Source of the DNA: JACCZH01 sp963729445
GTDB taxonomy: Bacteria; Chloroflexota; Chloroflexia; Thermomicrobiales; CFX8
Length of the DNA stretch: 64,000 nt
NCBI GenBank assembly: GCA_963729445.1
Contig: CAVSNU010000002.1
Location: 744,001-808,000 of the forward strand
Direction: 5' to 3'
The position numbers and the translations under genes are program-made. Below are positions 10,636-22,277 of this stretch, in pieces. The first letter of the stretch is position 1. The number at the start of each line of letters is the position of its first letter. The notes under the pieces are model-generated. The model saw only the letters and a program-made list of their open reading frames with translations. It did no database searches and was not told where the DNA came from.

Positions 10636-11406
10636 TTATTGGCTGTCACGCCACGCCAGTAACCGCTCGACCGGGGTCAGATCGTAATCTGGGCCGCGCA
10701 CGCTGTAGATCAGGTGGGTGATCCCAGCGGCGAGATAGCGGTCAGCCTGCTCCACCTGCTCGGGCTTGATGAGCAGCGCCGAGCGCTCGATTGAGGACGG
10801 CTCGCGCCCAAGCCTGACACACCAGTCGTCCAGCACGCGATTCAGCCGCCCGAGCGTCTCGGGGTCGCTCATGCCGTTCCAGATGTCAGCGTGCTGAGCG
10901 ACGATGCGCAGCGTGATCCGCTCACCCATGCCGCCAATAAGAATGGGAATCCTGCCTCGCGGTGATTCCGGCTTGCGGGTCGCCACCCGCTCCTCGATCG
11001 CTGGCAAGGCCGCGTCCAGCTCCCGTAGCCGCGCGAGGTCGCTGCCGAACTCGTATCCGGATTCTCGGAAGTCCCGCTCCGCGCCCCCCGCGCCGATACC
11101 GAGAATGAGCCGTCCACCCGACACCTGATCCACGGTCCGCGCCATGTCTGCCAGCAGATGTGGGTTGCGGTAGGGATTGCTGGTGACCAGTACGCCAATC
11201 TCTGCCCGGCTGGTAACCTCCGCCATCACGGCCAGCGTGGTCCAACCCTCGAAGCTGGTCCCGTCGCGGTCACCAAAGAGCGGCAGCAGATGGTCCCAGG
11301 TCCAGAGCGTATCCACGCCAAGCTCTTCGCAGCGTAACCAGGCGTCCCGCATCGCCTGATAGCTCGTGTGCTGCGGCTGGATCTGTGCGCCGATTCTGAT
11401 AGCCAT
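10636..11406 (-). CDS. LLM-class (luciferase-like) flavin/F420-dependent oxidoreductase
   Basis: A TIM-barrel oxidoreductase of the bacterial luciferase superfamily. The 256 residues carry T-L-W-T-W-D-H-L-L-P-L-F-G, V-L-V-T-S-N-P-Y-R-N-P-H-L-L-A-D-M, and S-G-G-R-L-I-L-G-I-G-A-G, the conserved cofactor-side strands, then P-I-L-I-G-G-M-G-E. Most of this subgroup use F420 or FMN; the cofactor and substrate are not determined by the sequence alone. ATG with GAGG upstream. It converges with the LCP gene with only 26 bases between stops and shares a strand with the marR gene upstream (40-base gap), so it may belong to the MarR regulon. Confidence 0.85.
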   Translation of the reverse strand: MAIRIGAQIQPQHTSYQAMRDAWLRCEELGVDTLWTWDHLLPLFGDRDGTSFEGWTTLAVMAEVTSRAEIGVLVTSNPYRNPHLLADMARTVDQVSGGRLILGIGAGGAERDFRESGYEFGSDLARLRELDAALPAIEERVATRKPESPRGRIPILIGGMGERITLRIVAQHADIWNGMSDPETLGRLNRVLDDWCVRLGREPSSIERSALLIKPEQVEQADRYLAAGITHLIYSVRGPDYDLTPVERLLAWRDSQ

Positions 11407-11446
11407 GCCCCTACCTCACGCCTGCGCTTCGTCGACCACCTCATGG

Positions 11447-11950
11447 TTACTCTGGGGTGGTGCCGGACCTTGCGGCAATCCTCTCGTGCAAGCGGGCTGT
11501 CTCCCGTTGCATCACCTGGCTACTGCGGTTGACGAAGTCAAGGACAAGGGCAAGTTGTTCGTCGCTATAGCTCGTCTGCAGCTCTTCCATGGCGATCGCC
11601 ATGGGGGCGTACAACGGAACAATCTCACGCTCCACCTTCTCAGCGTTGAGATGAATGATGACCCGGCGCCGATCGTCACTGTCGCGCTCACGCCGCACGT
11701 AGCCGGCCTTCTCCAGACGGTCTACCAGGCCGGTAATCGCGCCCGTGCTGAGCCCGGTGAGCTCAGCAAGCTGTCCGGCCGTCGTTGGACCGTGCATCGC
11801 AAGAATATCCATGCACTCCATATCGGTGCGGTTGATCCTGACCGACTCGGCCACGGCTTCGGCGAAGATCGCCCCCTGTGCGCTCGCCGTTCGTAGCGCC
11901 TGCCCCAGGGCTGCCATCAACTCCGCGCGATCTCCCGAAAGGCTTGACAT
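11447..11950 (-). CDS. MarR-family transcriptional regulator
   Basis: A winged-helix dimeric repressor of about 167 residues. The helix-turn-helix T-A-G-Q-L-A-E-L-T-G-L-S-T-G-A-I-T-G-L-V-D-R-L-E-K-A-G-Y-V-R-R is followed by the wing R-D-S-D-D-R-R-R-V. It is divergent from the MMPL exporter, with a palindromic operator between them, which predicts ligand-relieved repression of both genes. ATG at 11950 chosen; a GTG at 11965 in the same frame is too close to its own GAGG. The LLM oxidoreductase follows on the same strand. Confidence 0.9.
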   Translation of the reverse strand: MSSLSGDRAELMAALGQALRTASAQGAIFAEAVAESVRINRTDMECMDILAMHGPTTAGQLAELTGLSTGAITGLVDRLEKAGYVRRERDSDDRRRVIIHLNAEKVEREIVPLYAPMAIAMEELQTSYSDEQLALVLDFVNRSSQVMQRETARLHERIAARSGTTPE

Positions 11951-11976
11951 CCTCTGCACCCTCACGTAGTATCTTG

Positions 11977-11997
11977 GTTACTAAACGGTTTAGTAAC
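11977..11997. promoter_or_regulatory. Probable MarR operator
   Basis: A perfect palindrome: arms GTTACTAAAC (11977-11986) and GTTTAGTAAC (11988-11997) around one base. It is AT-rich in a GC-rich region and lies between the divergent marR and MMPL genes, where such regulators bind. A related half site (TACTAAAT) follows at 12012. Binding is inferred. Confidence 0.75.
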
Positions 11998-12064
11998 TAA
12001 GAGAGTCGCATACTAAATTATTATACCGCCCCGCAGTGGCGGTTCACCAGAATACGGGGTAACC

Positions 12065-14254
12065 ATGCTCAAGAGTTTGGCTCGAGGTTGTTATCGCAAG
12101 CGGCGGCTCGTTCTGGTCGTCTGGGTGCTCTTGCTGATCGGACTCAACGCTCTCAGCAGCACGGTTGGCGGCACATTCCGCACCGATTTCTCCCTTCCCG
12201 GCTCAGAGAGCCAGGAGGCGCTTGACATCCTGGGGACGCATGGCTTCATGAGCCGTACCGGTGAGCAGGCGCAGATCGTCTTCGAGTCGGACCAGCGCGT
12301 CGATGACCCGGCGGTGAAGCAGACGATGGAGGGCCTGCTCGCAGCGGTGGAAGCGCAGGTACCCGGAAGCACGGTCACAAGCCCGTACGATCCTGGGGGA
12401 GAGCGCCAGATCGCTGAGGGCGGGACGATCGCCTACGCCGAGGTCAATATGGCCGAGCGGTCCCAGGAAGACTACCTGGAAGCAGCCGAACAGATCAGAG
12501 AGCTTCGCGAGCAGGTTCAAGAGCCGCACTTGCGGATCGAGCTCGGTGGCCAGATGTTCGGCGAGGAGGCGGCATTCTCAAGCGAGCTGATCGGTATGCT
12601 GGCCGCGGTGGTCATCCTGCTGATCGCCTTCGGGTCGGTGCTGGCAATGGGACTGCCGATCGGGACCGCGCTGTTTGGCATCGGGTGTGGGATTGGCCTG
12701 GTCGGGCTGGCAACCCTCTTCCTGTCCGTCCCGAATTTCGCGACCGCGGCGGCCGCGATGGTGGGCATCGGTGTCGGCATCGACTACGCGCTCTTCATCG
12801 TTACCCGTTACCGGCAGGGCTTGCATGACGGACTCGAGTCCGAGGATGCGGTCGTGCTGGCAACCAACACGGCTGGCCGCGCCGTGCTCTTCGCGGGCAC
12901 CACCGTTGTAATCTCAGTGCTCGGCATGCTGGTGATGAACTTGAGCTCCATCAGCGGAGTCGCCGTTGCCATCGCGCTGGCGGTACTGATGACCATGCTC
13001 GCCTCGCTGACGCTGCTACCGGCTCTACTTGGCTTTACAGGCCACAAGATCGACAAGTTCGGCCTACCGCACCGCAAACACGCCGAAGGCGACCCACGCC
13101 GGTCGCTGTGGTATCGCTGGAGCCGCACCCTGCAGCGCCGGCCGTGGCCGGCAGCTCTGGTAGCGCTGGTAATGCTGGTGACGCTCAGCATGCCGGTCGC
13201 CGACCTGCGCCTCGGCTTCGGGGATGCGGGCAACCGCCCAATCGAGGACACGTCGCGCCGGGCATACGACCTGCTGTCAGAGGGCTTTGGAACCGGTTCG
13301 AACGGTCCGTTGATTCTGGCGGCCGAGCTGCCGGGCGGAGACGCGGACCTCGCCGCCCTCCAACAGCTCTCCACCACGTTGAGCCAGACGCCAGGCGTCG
13401 CCTTCGCCGCGCCGCCCCAGGTGAACCCAGAGGGCGACGCCGCGATCGTGATGGTCATCCCGACGACCTCGCCCCAGGACGAGGCGACCACCGCGCTGGT
13501 CCACCACCTGCGCGACGTTGTGGTGCCGCAGTCGATTGCAGGCTCGACGGCAGTCGTAAAAGTGGGCGGGATCACCGCTGGTGCGAGTGACTTCTCGGAA
13601 TACACCTTGCGCCAGCTGCCGGTTTTCCTTGTGGTCGTGCTCGTCCTCTCGTTCCTGCTGCTGATGGCGGTCTTCCGCAGCCTGCTGGTGCCGCTCAAGG
13701 CGGTCCTCATGAACCTGCTCTCCGTGGGCGCGGCCTACGGCGTGCTGGTCGCGGTCTTCCAGTGGGGCTGGGGCTTGCGCCTCATCGGCGTCGGCAAGGA
13801 AGGTCCGGTCGAGGCCTGGGTGCCGATGATGCTCTTCGCCATCGTCTTCGGCCTCTCGATGGACTACGAGGTGTTCCTGCTCTCGCGCATCCGTGAGGAG
13901 TACGACCGCACCGGCGACAATGCCCGGGCCGTGGCCGACGGGCTGGCCGCGACGGCTCGCGTCATCACCGCCGCGGCCGCGATCATGGTCTGCGTGTTTG
14001 GCAGCTTCGTGCTGGGGGTCGACCGCTCGCTGCAGCTCATGGGCTTCGGCCTGGCGGTGGCGGTGCTGGTGGACGCCACGATCGTGCGGCTGGTCCTGGT
14101 GCCGGCCACGATGGAGCTGCTGGGCGACAAGAACTGGTGGATTCCAGCCTGGCTGGACCGGTTGCTGCCCCGGATCCAGGTTGAGGCCGCACCTGACAAT
14201 GTACCTGAGCCGCGGCCACACCCTGAGAGAACACCGGTACACACCGGCAAGTAG
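12065..14254 (+). CDS. MMPL/RND-family transporter
   Basis: A 729-residue proton-driven exporter of the MMPL type, which moves lipids, siderophores or drugs across the membrane. It has an N-terminal helix (about 12-32), a large external loop, five or more helices (about 175-320), a second loop, and a second helix set (about 520-690). The proton-relay aspartates sit in G-V-G-I-D-Y-A-L-F-I-V-T-R-Y and G-L-S-M-D-Y-E-V-F-L-L-S-R. Divergent from marR and probably repressed by it. The C-terminal tail is short and charged. Substrate unknown. Confidence 0.92.
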   Translation: MLKSLARGCYRKRRLVLVVWVLLLIGLNALSSTVGGTFRTDFSLPGSESQEALDILGTHGFMSRTGEQAQIVFESDQRVDDPAVKQTMEGLLAAVEAQVPGSTVTSPYDPGGERQIAEGGTIAYAEVNMAERSQEDYLEAAEQIRELREQVQEPHLRIELGGQMFGEEAAFSSELIGMLAAVVILLIAFGSVLAMGLPIGTALFGIGCGIGLVGLATLFLSVPNFATAAAAMVGIGVGIDYALFIVTRYRQGLHDGLESEDAVVLATNTAGRAVLFAGTTVVISVLGMLVMNLSSISGVAVAIALAVLMTMLASLTLLPALLGFTGHKIDKFGLPHRKHAEGDPRRSLWYRWSRTLQRRPWPAALVALVMLVTLSMPVADLRLGFGDAGNRPIEDTSRRAYDLLSEGFGTGSNGPLILAAELPGGDADLAALQQLSTTLSQTPGVAFAAPPQVNPEGDAAIVMVIPTTSPQDEATTALVHHLRDVVVPQSIAGSTAVVKVGGITAGASDFSEYTLRQLPVFLVVVLVLSFLLLMAVFRSLLVPLKAVLMNLLSVGAAYGVLVAVFQWGWGLRLIGVGKEGPVEAWVPMMLFAIVFGLSMDYEVFLLSRIREEYDRTGDNARAVADGLAATARVITAAAAIMVCVFGSFVLGVDRSLQLMGFGLAVAVLVDATIVRLVLVPATMELLGDKNWWIPAWLDRLLPRIQVEAAPDNVPEPRPHPERTPVHTGK

Positions 14255-14288
14255 TCATGATGGATCGGCGTTCATCCAGGGGTACCCG

Positions 14289-14335
14289 CTAGACACGAGA
14301 GAGCCGCCCCTGGTGGGGCGGCTCTCTGAGTCTAG
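14289..14335. terminator. Bidirectional terminator hairpin
   Basis: Core arms 14298-14310 and 14315-14327 pair perfectly (13 bp, 4-base loop), and outer CTAGAC/GTCTAG extend the stem. It lies between the convergent MMPL gene and nuoN and can serve both. Confidence 0.85.
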
Positions 14336-14350
14336 TGGTACGTCAGAAAC

Positions 14351-15850
14351 CTACAGCGTCACGGTAAAGGCCTGTACCCAGTTCTGAGCCAGGTCGAGGA
14401 TCTGGCCGGAGAAGATACCGGTCAGGATGGTGCCTACTGCCATCGCCAGAACACCAAAGCCGAGCATTGGCGTGCGGCCCTCTGGAGCGGTCTCAGGCGC
14501 CTCGGAGAAGTACATGGCAACGACCACGCGCAGGTAGAAGAACGCTGAGGCTGCCGAGGCGAGCACGATCGCGACCGCCAGCCAGAGCATGTCCGCCTCG
14601 ACCGCGGCCAGAATGACGTAGTACTTGGCGTAGAAGCCGACCAGCGGCGGCAGGCCCATCAGCGAGAACATGAAGATCGTCATCGCGATGGCCATCAGCG
14701 GCGACTGCGACGCCAGCCCGTTGAAGTCGTCGATGTCCACTCCACGGCCACGGTGTTGCAACCAGGTGACAATGGCAAACGCGCCGATGTTCATGAACGA
14801 GTACGCCAGCAAGTAGTAGAGCACCGACGAGATCGAGCGGTCATCCTCCACCGTCACCGAGCCAAAGGCGGCAAAGCCGGCCAGAATGTATCCGGTATGA
14901 CCAATCGACGAGTAGGCAAGCATACGCTTGACGTTGCGTTGGGAGATGGCGACGATGTTGCCGAAGCCCATCGTTATCACCGCCAGGATGCCAATCAGGA
15001 TGACCCAATCCTCACGAATTGGCGAGAGCGCCTGAACGAGAATGCGCACCATGGCGGCGAAGCCGGCGACCTTGGGGATCACCGACATATAGGCCGTCAC
15101 AGGCGTCGGAGCTCCGTCGTAAGCGTCGGGGGTCCACATGTGGAACGGCACCGCCGCTACCTTGAAACCGAGACCGACCACCAGCAAGAGCATTGCCAGC
15201 ACCAGCGATGCCTCGAGGTTCCCTTCAGGAACGGTGGCATCCAGCGCGGCGGCGATACCGTCCAGCGACGTGGTGCCGGTCGCGCCGTAGATCCAGGCCA
15301 TTCCATAGACCAGGATCGCCGAGGCAAACAGTCCAAGCAGGAAGTACTTGAGCGCGCCTTCCAGCGAGGTCAGGCGATGACGCGCAAACCCTGTCAGTGC
15401 GTAGGAGGCAAGCGCGGTCATCTCAATACCCAGGAACACCATCACCAGGTCACCGGCGGAGCCGACGATCATGGACCCAAGGATGGCGAACATCAGCAGA
15501 ACGTAGTACTCGGCCAGCGGCATTGAGCCGGGGTCTTCGAGCCTTTCGATGTAACTGGAAGACACCAGAACGGACATGATACCGGCTGCGAGCACGACCA
15601 GATTGACGAACACACTGATGCCGTCCACCCGGAACATTCCGCTGAACGTCGCCTCGTTCGTGTCGATATAAAAGAAGTTCACAACCAGTGCCGCGGCCAA
15701 GCCAATGAGCGACATCCAGGTGAGAATGCCCCGCTGTCCTTTAGACAGCACGACATCGGCGAGCAGCAACAGCAGCGCCGTACCCAGAATGATGAGTTGT
15801 GGGACGATCAAGGTCAGGTCTGGATTTACCAGATCCACGAATCGCGGCAC
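14351..15850 (-). CDS. nuoN: NADH-quinone oxidoreductase subunit N
   Basis: One of the three antiporter-like proton-pumping subunits of complex I. The 499-residue protein has about 14 hydrophobic segments and the conserved K-V-A-A-V-P-F-H-M-W-T-P-D-A-Y-D-G-A-P-T motif; lysines and glutamates of the proton channel are visible in mid-membrane helices. Starts with GTG preceded by GGGAG. Last gene of the nuoHJKLMN segment and the frame is intact, unlike nuoM and nuoL just upstream. Confidence 0.95.
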   Translation of the reverse strand: MPRFVDLVNPDLTLIVPQLIILGTALLLLLADVVLSKGQRGILTWMSLIGLAAALVVNFFYIDTNEATFSGMFRVDGISVFVNLVVLAAGIMSVLVSSSYIERLEDPGSMPLAEYYVLLMFAILGSMIVGSAGDLVMVFLGIEMTALASYALTGFARHRLTSLEGALKYFLLGLFASAILVYGMAWIYGATGTTSLDGIAAALDATVPEGNLEASLVLAMLLLVVGLGFKVAAVPFHMWTPDAYDGAPTPVTAYMSVIPKVAGFAAMVRILVQALSPIREDWVILIGILAVITMGFGNIVAISQRNVKRMLAYSSIGHTGYILAGFAAFGSVTVEDDRSISSVLYYLLAYSFMNIGAFAIVTWLQHRGRGVDIDDFNGLASQSPLMAIAMTIFMFSLMGLPPLVGFYAKYYVILAAVEADMLWLAVAIVLASAASAFFYLRVVVAMYFSEAPETAPEGRTPMLGFGVLAMAVGTILTGIFSGQILDLAQNWVQAFTVTL

Positions 15851-15922
15851 CGTGTCTCCCCTGTTTCCAATCGGTCAGGGCTCGCTTTCCCGAACCCGAA
15901 CAGCGTACCTGATATCTCTGTG

Positions 15923-15946
15923 GTCATCCCGCTTTCGAGGGATGAC
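15923..15946. terminator. Small hairpin between nuoM and nuoN
   Basis: GTCATCCC (15923-15930) and GGGATGAC (15939-15946) pair around an 8-base loop in the 108-base nuoM-nuoN gap. It may attenuate transcription or protect an mRNA end. It shares GTCATCC with the repeat at 44817-44866, so it may be a member of a dispersed repeat. Confidence 0.4.
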
Positions 15947-15958
15947 AGCCTGGTCGTG

Positions 15959-17583
<1,625 letters not shown>

Positions 17584-17604
17584 GCGACTGCTCCTCGTCG
17601 ACTG

Positions 17605-19718
17605 TCATCCGAGACAGGATTCGTGCGTCAGGATGCCACGAGATCCCATCGACTGCTCGCAGCCTCGATCCTCAGTGACTCCGATCCTCGCCGCGTGCCA
17701 CTTCCCTGTTACCGCATGCACTGCATCGCTGAACGAGAGTCTCATGCGAACAGTCACGCCAAGATAGATCGCCGACCAGCACGACCATGCCGAGCGCGAT
17801 GGCCAGCGCGTAGTTCGCGACCAAACCGGTCTGCACCGTGCGCAGTCGCTGAGCTGAGCGCCGATGCCGGTGGCGACGCCGTTGACCGTGCCGTCGATGA
17901 TCCCGACATCGACCACCTGCCAGAGGACACATCGGCCAACCAGTACAACGGCTGGACGATCATCCGTTGTAGAGCTCGTCGAAGCACCACTTGTTCGAGG
18001 AAGCGAACAGCCGTGGTACGGCCCAGCGCGGAACCGATCGGCCGCAGAGCCAGCTAGGCGATGAGATGCCGCCGACGGCGCGATGCGTCGAGATGATGCC
18101 GAAGGCAACGGACGAGACCTCGTCCGAGCGCGTCATGCCGCTGCCTTCGACGACGCACTTCACGCGAACGGCTCCGGACGGTCCTCCTCGTCATGGAGAT
18201 CGATGCGACTGTCGTGCTCGACGCTCGTCGACAGGCTGCGAAGACCGGCTCCAGGAAGTCGTGGAACCAGCCGTCCTCCGGCGGGAAGCCGAGCGAATCC
18301 GACGACGACCGAGGCCACCGCCAGCACGATCAGCGGCATCGTCATCACCGCGGGCGATTCGTGCGGATGAACGTGTTGCGTGTCGAAGCGTGCCTTGCCG
18401 AGGAAGGTCAGGAAGACCAGCCGGAACATGTAGACGCGGTGAAGAAGGCGGCGACGAAGCCGACGATCGCCATGACTTGCCGATCGGGAGTCGGCTGATC
18501 CAGGCGCCGACGATGATCTCGTCCTTGGTCCAGAACCCGGCGAGCGGGACGATGCCGGCGTTGGCGCAGCGCGCGATCAGGAAGGTCCAGAAGGTGATCG
18601 GCATGTACTTCTGCAGCCCGCCCATCTTCTGGATGTCCTGCTCTTCGTGCATGCCGTGGATGACGGAGCCGGAGCCGAGGAAGAGCAGGCCCTTGAAGAA
18701 GGCGTGGGTCATCAGGTGGAAGATGGCCGGCGACCCAGGCGCCGACGCCCAGCGCGAAGACCATGTAGCCGAGCTGCGAGACGGTCGAGTAGGCCACGAC
18801 CCGCTTGATGTCGTTCTGCGTGAGCGCGATCGTGGCCGCCATGAAGGCGGTGAAGGCGCCAACGATCGGCGACGACCAGCATCGCGCGTCGGGGCTCGCA
18901 TGAAGATCGGGTGCGAGCGGGCGACCATGTAGATGCCGGCCGTGACCATCGTCGCGGCGTGGATCAGGGCCGAGACCGGGGTCGGGCCTTCCATGGCGTC
19001 CGGCAGCCAGACGTGGAGCGGGAACTGGGCGCTCTTGCCGATGGCGCCGGTGAAGAGCAGGAGCGCGATGCACGGTGATCGTGCCGCTGCCGATCGCTCG
19101 CCGACCTGGGCGAAGACGCCGTTCGCCGAAGACGATCGTGCCGAAGGTCCAGAAGATCAGCATGATGCCGAGGCCGAAGCCAAGGTCACCGATGCGGTTG
19201 ACGATGAAGGCCTTCTTGGCGGCGTTCGACGGCCGAGCGGCGCTTGAAGTAGAAGCCGATCAGCAGGTAGGAGCAGAGACCGACCGCCTCCCAGAAGACG
19301 AAGATCACCAGGAAGTTGTCGGCCAGCACCAGCATCAGCATCGAGAAGACGAAGAGCGGCAGATAGGAGAAGAAGCGGTAGAAGCCGGGATCGCCGTGCA
19401 TGTAGCCGATGGAGTAGATGTGAACCAGCAACCGAACGGTGGTCACGACCATCAGCATGACCGCGGTCAGCTGATCGACGTACAGGTTGAGTGGCACATT
19501 AAATTGCCGGCCGGGATCCAGGTGTACAGGTGCTGGAAGAGCGGCTCTTCAGAGCCCAGCTGGTCGATGAAGACGAGCAGACTGAGCACAAACGAGCCGA
19601 ACACCGCGGCGATCGCGATCAAGCCGGAAATGGTCTTCAGGTACCACCGTCCGAACAGGAAATTGATTACCGCCGCCGCGAGTGGCAACACCGGTATCAA
19701 CACCAACAGGTCTTCCAT
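17605..19718 (-). pseudogene. nuoL: NADH-quinone oxidoreductase subunit L, frame broken many times
   Basis: The largest antiporter-like subunit of complex I, with the lateral helix at its C-terminus. The start (ATG 19718) and the first 75 residues are clean. The remainder is spread over three frames: D-P-G-F-Y-R-F-F-S-Y-L-P-L-F, then P-T-P-V-S-A-L-I-H-A-A-T-M-V-T-A-G-I-Y, then H-A-F-F-K-G-L-L-F-L-G-S-G-S, then I-P-L-type late helices. All landmarks are in the right order with no large deletion, so single-base errors are the best explanation. The exact stop is uncertain; the homologous part ends around 17730 and the open frame runs to 17605. Confidence 0.82.
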
Positions 19719-19757
19719 GGACGGTCTCTCTCTTCCCCTCGTCTGGTCCGGTACGGA

Positions 19758-20067
19758 CTACTGACGCAACTCGTGCACATCGGCGACGTCGACCGTGTCG
19801 ATCTGTCGCGAGATGGCCATGATAATGCCGAGTCCGACAATCGACTCAGCCGCGGCGACGGCAATGATGAACAGCGCGAACACCTGCCCGGTAAGCTGAG
19901 TTCATCTCCCAGGCGAACCCGACGAAGGCGACGCTGACCCCGTTGATCATCAGCTCGACGCTCATGAAGATCACGAGCACATTGCGGCGGGTGAGCACCC
20001 CCATCATGCCGATCACGAAGAGCGCACCGCTGAGCAGTAAGAAATGTGTTGCGGTTAGTTCTTCCAC
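19758..20067 (-). pseudogene. nuoK: NADH-quinone oxidoreductase subunit K, one frameshift
   Basis: Small three-helix subunit of the complex I membrane arm. Residues 1-53 are in frame from ATG 20067 and include the conserved glutamate in V-E-L-M-I-N-G-V. After F-A-W-E-M-N near 19900 the sequence continues one base out of frame as L-T-G-Q-V-F-A-L-F-I-I-A-V-A-A-A-E-S-I-V-G-L, with the second conserved glutamate, to a TAG at 19758. One single-base indel restores a complete protein of about 102 residues. Confidence 0.88.
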
Positions 20068-20111
20068 GCTCCCCTACTCCTTCGCGCCGTCTGGAGCCAT
20101 GCGGACTCGTG

Positions 20112-20816
20112 TCAACGCCCCAGGCTGGAACGTTCTGTATACGTCTCCGGATTGTCGACGATGACCACACCCCCACGGACCGTTGCGCGGCGCTCCGGTG
20201 CGGCGTTGGCGGCCCCAACCCCTGCCGGCAATGGCCGAGGATCGGTGCCCCGTGGGTGGCCCAGAGAGATCAGGGCGGTGCGCCGCGGGCCACCCGCCTT
20301 TTCGTCCGGGCGAGCCAACACGAGCGCGGCAATCGTGCCGACCAGGAGCACAACCGCCGTCACCTGCACCGGCAGCACGTAGCCGGAGTAGAGCAGCTGC
20401 CCCAGCACCTGGACGTTTCCACCGGCCGCTGCAAGGTTCTCTTCCGTCCACGGTCCCGGTTGGCCGACAACGGTGCGGGTCAACACGGCTGCGGCAACTT
20501 CACCCAGTAAGGCCAGGCCGATGACAAATCCTGCAACGCGTTGGACGGGCTGCCCGCCGTGGAAATCTGGGACATCATCCTTACGCACGAGCATGATGAC
20601 GAAGAGCACCAGCACCAGGATTGCTCCGGTGTACACGATGATCTGCACGACCGCCAGAAATTCAGCGCGCAAGATGACAAAGATGCCTGCCAGGTTGACG
20701 AACGTGACCACCAGCGAGAGGGCGCTATGCACCGGATCGCGCGAGAGGACGACGCCGAGCGCCGCAATGACGGCGATGACCGCCAGAATGTCGAAGACTA
20801 ATACTTCAGCGGACAC
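20112..20816 (-). CDS. nuoJ: NADH-quinone oxidoreductase subunit J
   Basis: Membrane subunit of complex I linking the quinone site to the antiporters. The 234-residue protein has five hydrophobic segments and the family stretch A-V-V-Q-I-I-V-Y-T-G-A-I-L-V-L-V-L-F-V-I-M-L. GTG start with AAAGGG upstream. Frame intact. The last 50 residues after the fifth helix are hydrophilic and less typical, so the C-terminus may carry an undetected frame error. nuoK follows 44 bases downstream; nuoH lies 83 bases upstream, with no room for nuoI. Confidence 0.92.
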   Translation of the reverse strand: MSAEVLVFDILAVIAVIAALGVVLSRDPVHSALSLVVTFVNLAGIFVILRAEFLAVVQIIVYTGAILVLVLFVIMLVRKDDVPDFHGGQPVQRVAGFVIGLALLGEVAAAVLTRTVVGQPGPWTEENLAAAGGNVQVLGQLLYSGYVLPVQVTAVVLLVGTIAALVLARPDEKAGGPRRTALISLGHPRGTDPRPLPAGVGAANAAPERRATVRGGVVIVDNPETYTERSSLGR

Positions 20817-20899
20817 TGTAACCCTTTCGGACTTCTCGCGTCATGGCGAGGCGCTGTCCCGCCACTACGATTCCGGCCGTTGACGATGATACTTCGCAT

Positions 20900-21940
20900 T
20901 TAAAACAGCTGCCCATTACCCCACAAACGGATGAAACCAGTGACCAGAATATTAAGGAGCACCAGCGGAAGCAAGACTTTCCAGGCGATACCCATCAACT
21001 GGTCGTAGCGGAAGCGCGGAAGGGTAGTTCGCAGCCAGATGTAGAAGAACAGGAAGAGGAACGTCTTGGCGATCAACCACCAGAAGCCGTCGGCGATCGG
21101 GCCATCGATGCCACCCAGGAACAACGTCGACGCCAGGAGCGAGACGACGATCATGTTGATGTACTCAGCCAGGAAGAAGAACGAGAAGCGGAAGCCTGAA
21201 TACTCGGTATGGAAACCGGAGATGAGCTCGGTCTCCGCCTCGGGCAGGTCGAACGGAGCGCGGTTCGTCTCCGCCACAGCCGCGATCAAGAAGATGATGA
21301 AGGCCAGCGGCTGGGAAAAGATGAACCAGTTCGGGATCGAGAGCGTCGTTACACCAAGGTTGAAGTCAAGTGTCGTGCTCTGCTGATTGACGATCTGTAC
21401 CAGCGACAGGGAGCCCGCGAGCATGAAGATGCCCACCAGCGACAGACCGAGCACGATCTCGTAGGAGATCACCTGGGCCGCCGCGCGCAGCGAGCCGAGC
21501 AGCGAGTAGCGGTTTGCCGAGGCATAACCACCGAGGATGATGCCGTAGACGCCAACCGAGCCAACGGCCAGCACGAAGAGCGCGGCGACGTTGATGTCGG
21601 TGACGTAGAGGCGGACTTCCTGACCGAAGATCGTTACCGTGTTCCCGAAGGGGATCACCATCGCGGCCAGCGGCGCGGTCACGAACGAGATCAGGGGCGC
21701 AATCACGAAGACGCGCTTGTCGGCGAATTTCGGGATCAGGTCTTCTTTACCGAGCAGCTTGATGCCGTCGGCAATTGGCTGGAGCAGTCCAAACGGGCCA
21801 ACCCGGTTGGGCCCGATGCGGTCCTGCATCAGCGCGAGGACCTTACGCTCGGCCCAGGTCATGTAGGCCATTCCTCCGAGCAAAATGTTAAGCAGAATGA
21901 AGGAAACGATGTATGTAATCCAGAGCGGCTGGTCCGTCAT
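20900..21940 (-). CDS. nuoH: NADH-quinone oxidoreductase subunit H
   Basis: The quinone-binding membrane subunit that couples electron transfer to the pumps. The 346 residues are intact, with eight hydrophobic segments and the hallmark A-E-R-K-V-L-A-L-M-Q-D-R-I-G-P-N-R-V-G-P-F-G-L-L-Q-P-I-A-D-G near the N-terminus and E-T-N-R-A-P-F-D-L-P-E-A-E-T-E-L in the middle. It is now the first gene of the downstream nuo segment, so it needs its own promoter in the 450-base gap before arsR, or read-through from the island. Confidence 0.96.
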   Translation of the reverse strand: MTDQPLWITYIVSFILLNILLGGMAYMTWAERKVLALMQDRIGPNRVGPFGLLQPIADGIKLLGKEDLIPKFADKRVFVIAPLISFVTAPLAAMVIPFGNTVTIFGQEVRLYVTDINVAALFVLAVGSVGVYGIILGGYASANRYSLLGSLRAAAQVISYEIVLGLSLVGIFMLAGSLSLVQIVNQQSTTLDFNLGVTTLSIPNWFIFSQPLAFIIFLIAAVAETNRAPFDLPEAETELISGFHTEYSGFRFSFFFLAEYINMIVVSLLASTLFLGGIDGPIADGFWWLIAKTFLFLFFYIWLRTTLPRFRYDQLMGIAWKVLLPLVLLNILVTGFIRLWGNGQLF

Positions 21941-22277
21941 GTGCGAACTGTTCCCCCTCGTAACCTCATGCCGGGTTCTCTACCCTCGTGCGTCTCTTGA
22001 CTGCCCGCAGCAGCGGTTCCCCCAAGCCAGAAGACGCCCGTGGGAGTGTACCGTATTTTTCTTCACAATCGCAGCCCTCCGCGACGAAGTGGCGCGTAAC
22101 GCTGCTCGATGCCCACCTTAGCATGTCTATGCAGCATGCCAAACCCTGAGTGACCAGGGTCCGGCACGCTCTCTATCCAGTTACGCGGACGGTCTCAACC
22201 GGTCAACGCACCACCCGTTGGACAGAATGATGACTGGAGGTGTGCGTGTGCTTCACAGCGGAGCAGGAGGAGGAGGC
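21941..22277. other. Noncoding gap, edge of the accessory island
   Basis: Between the divergent nuoH and arsR genes. No gene is supported here. It should hold the nuoH promoter on the minus strand; a possible -10 is TACGGT (complement of 22048-22053), without a convincing -35. The left border of the inserted island must fall in this stretch, but I see no att-like repeat or recombinase remnant. Confidence 0.4.
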
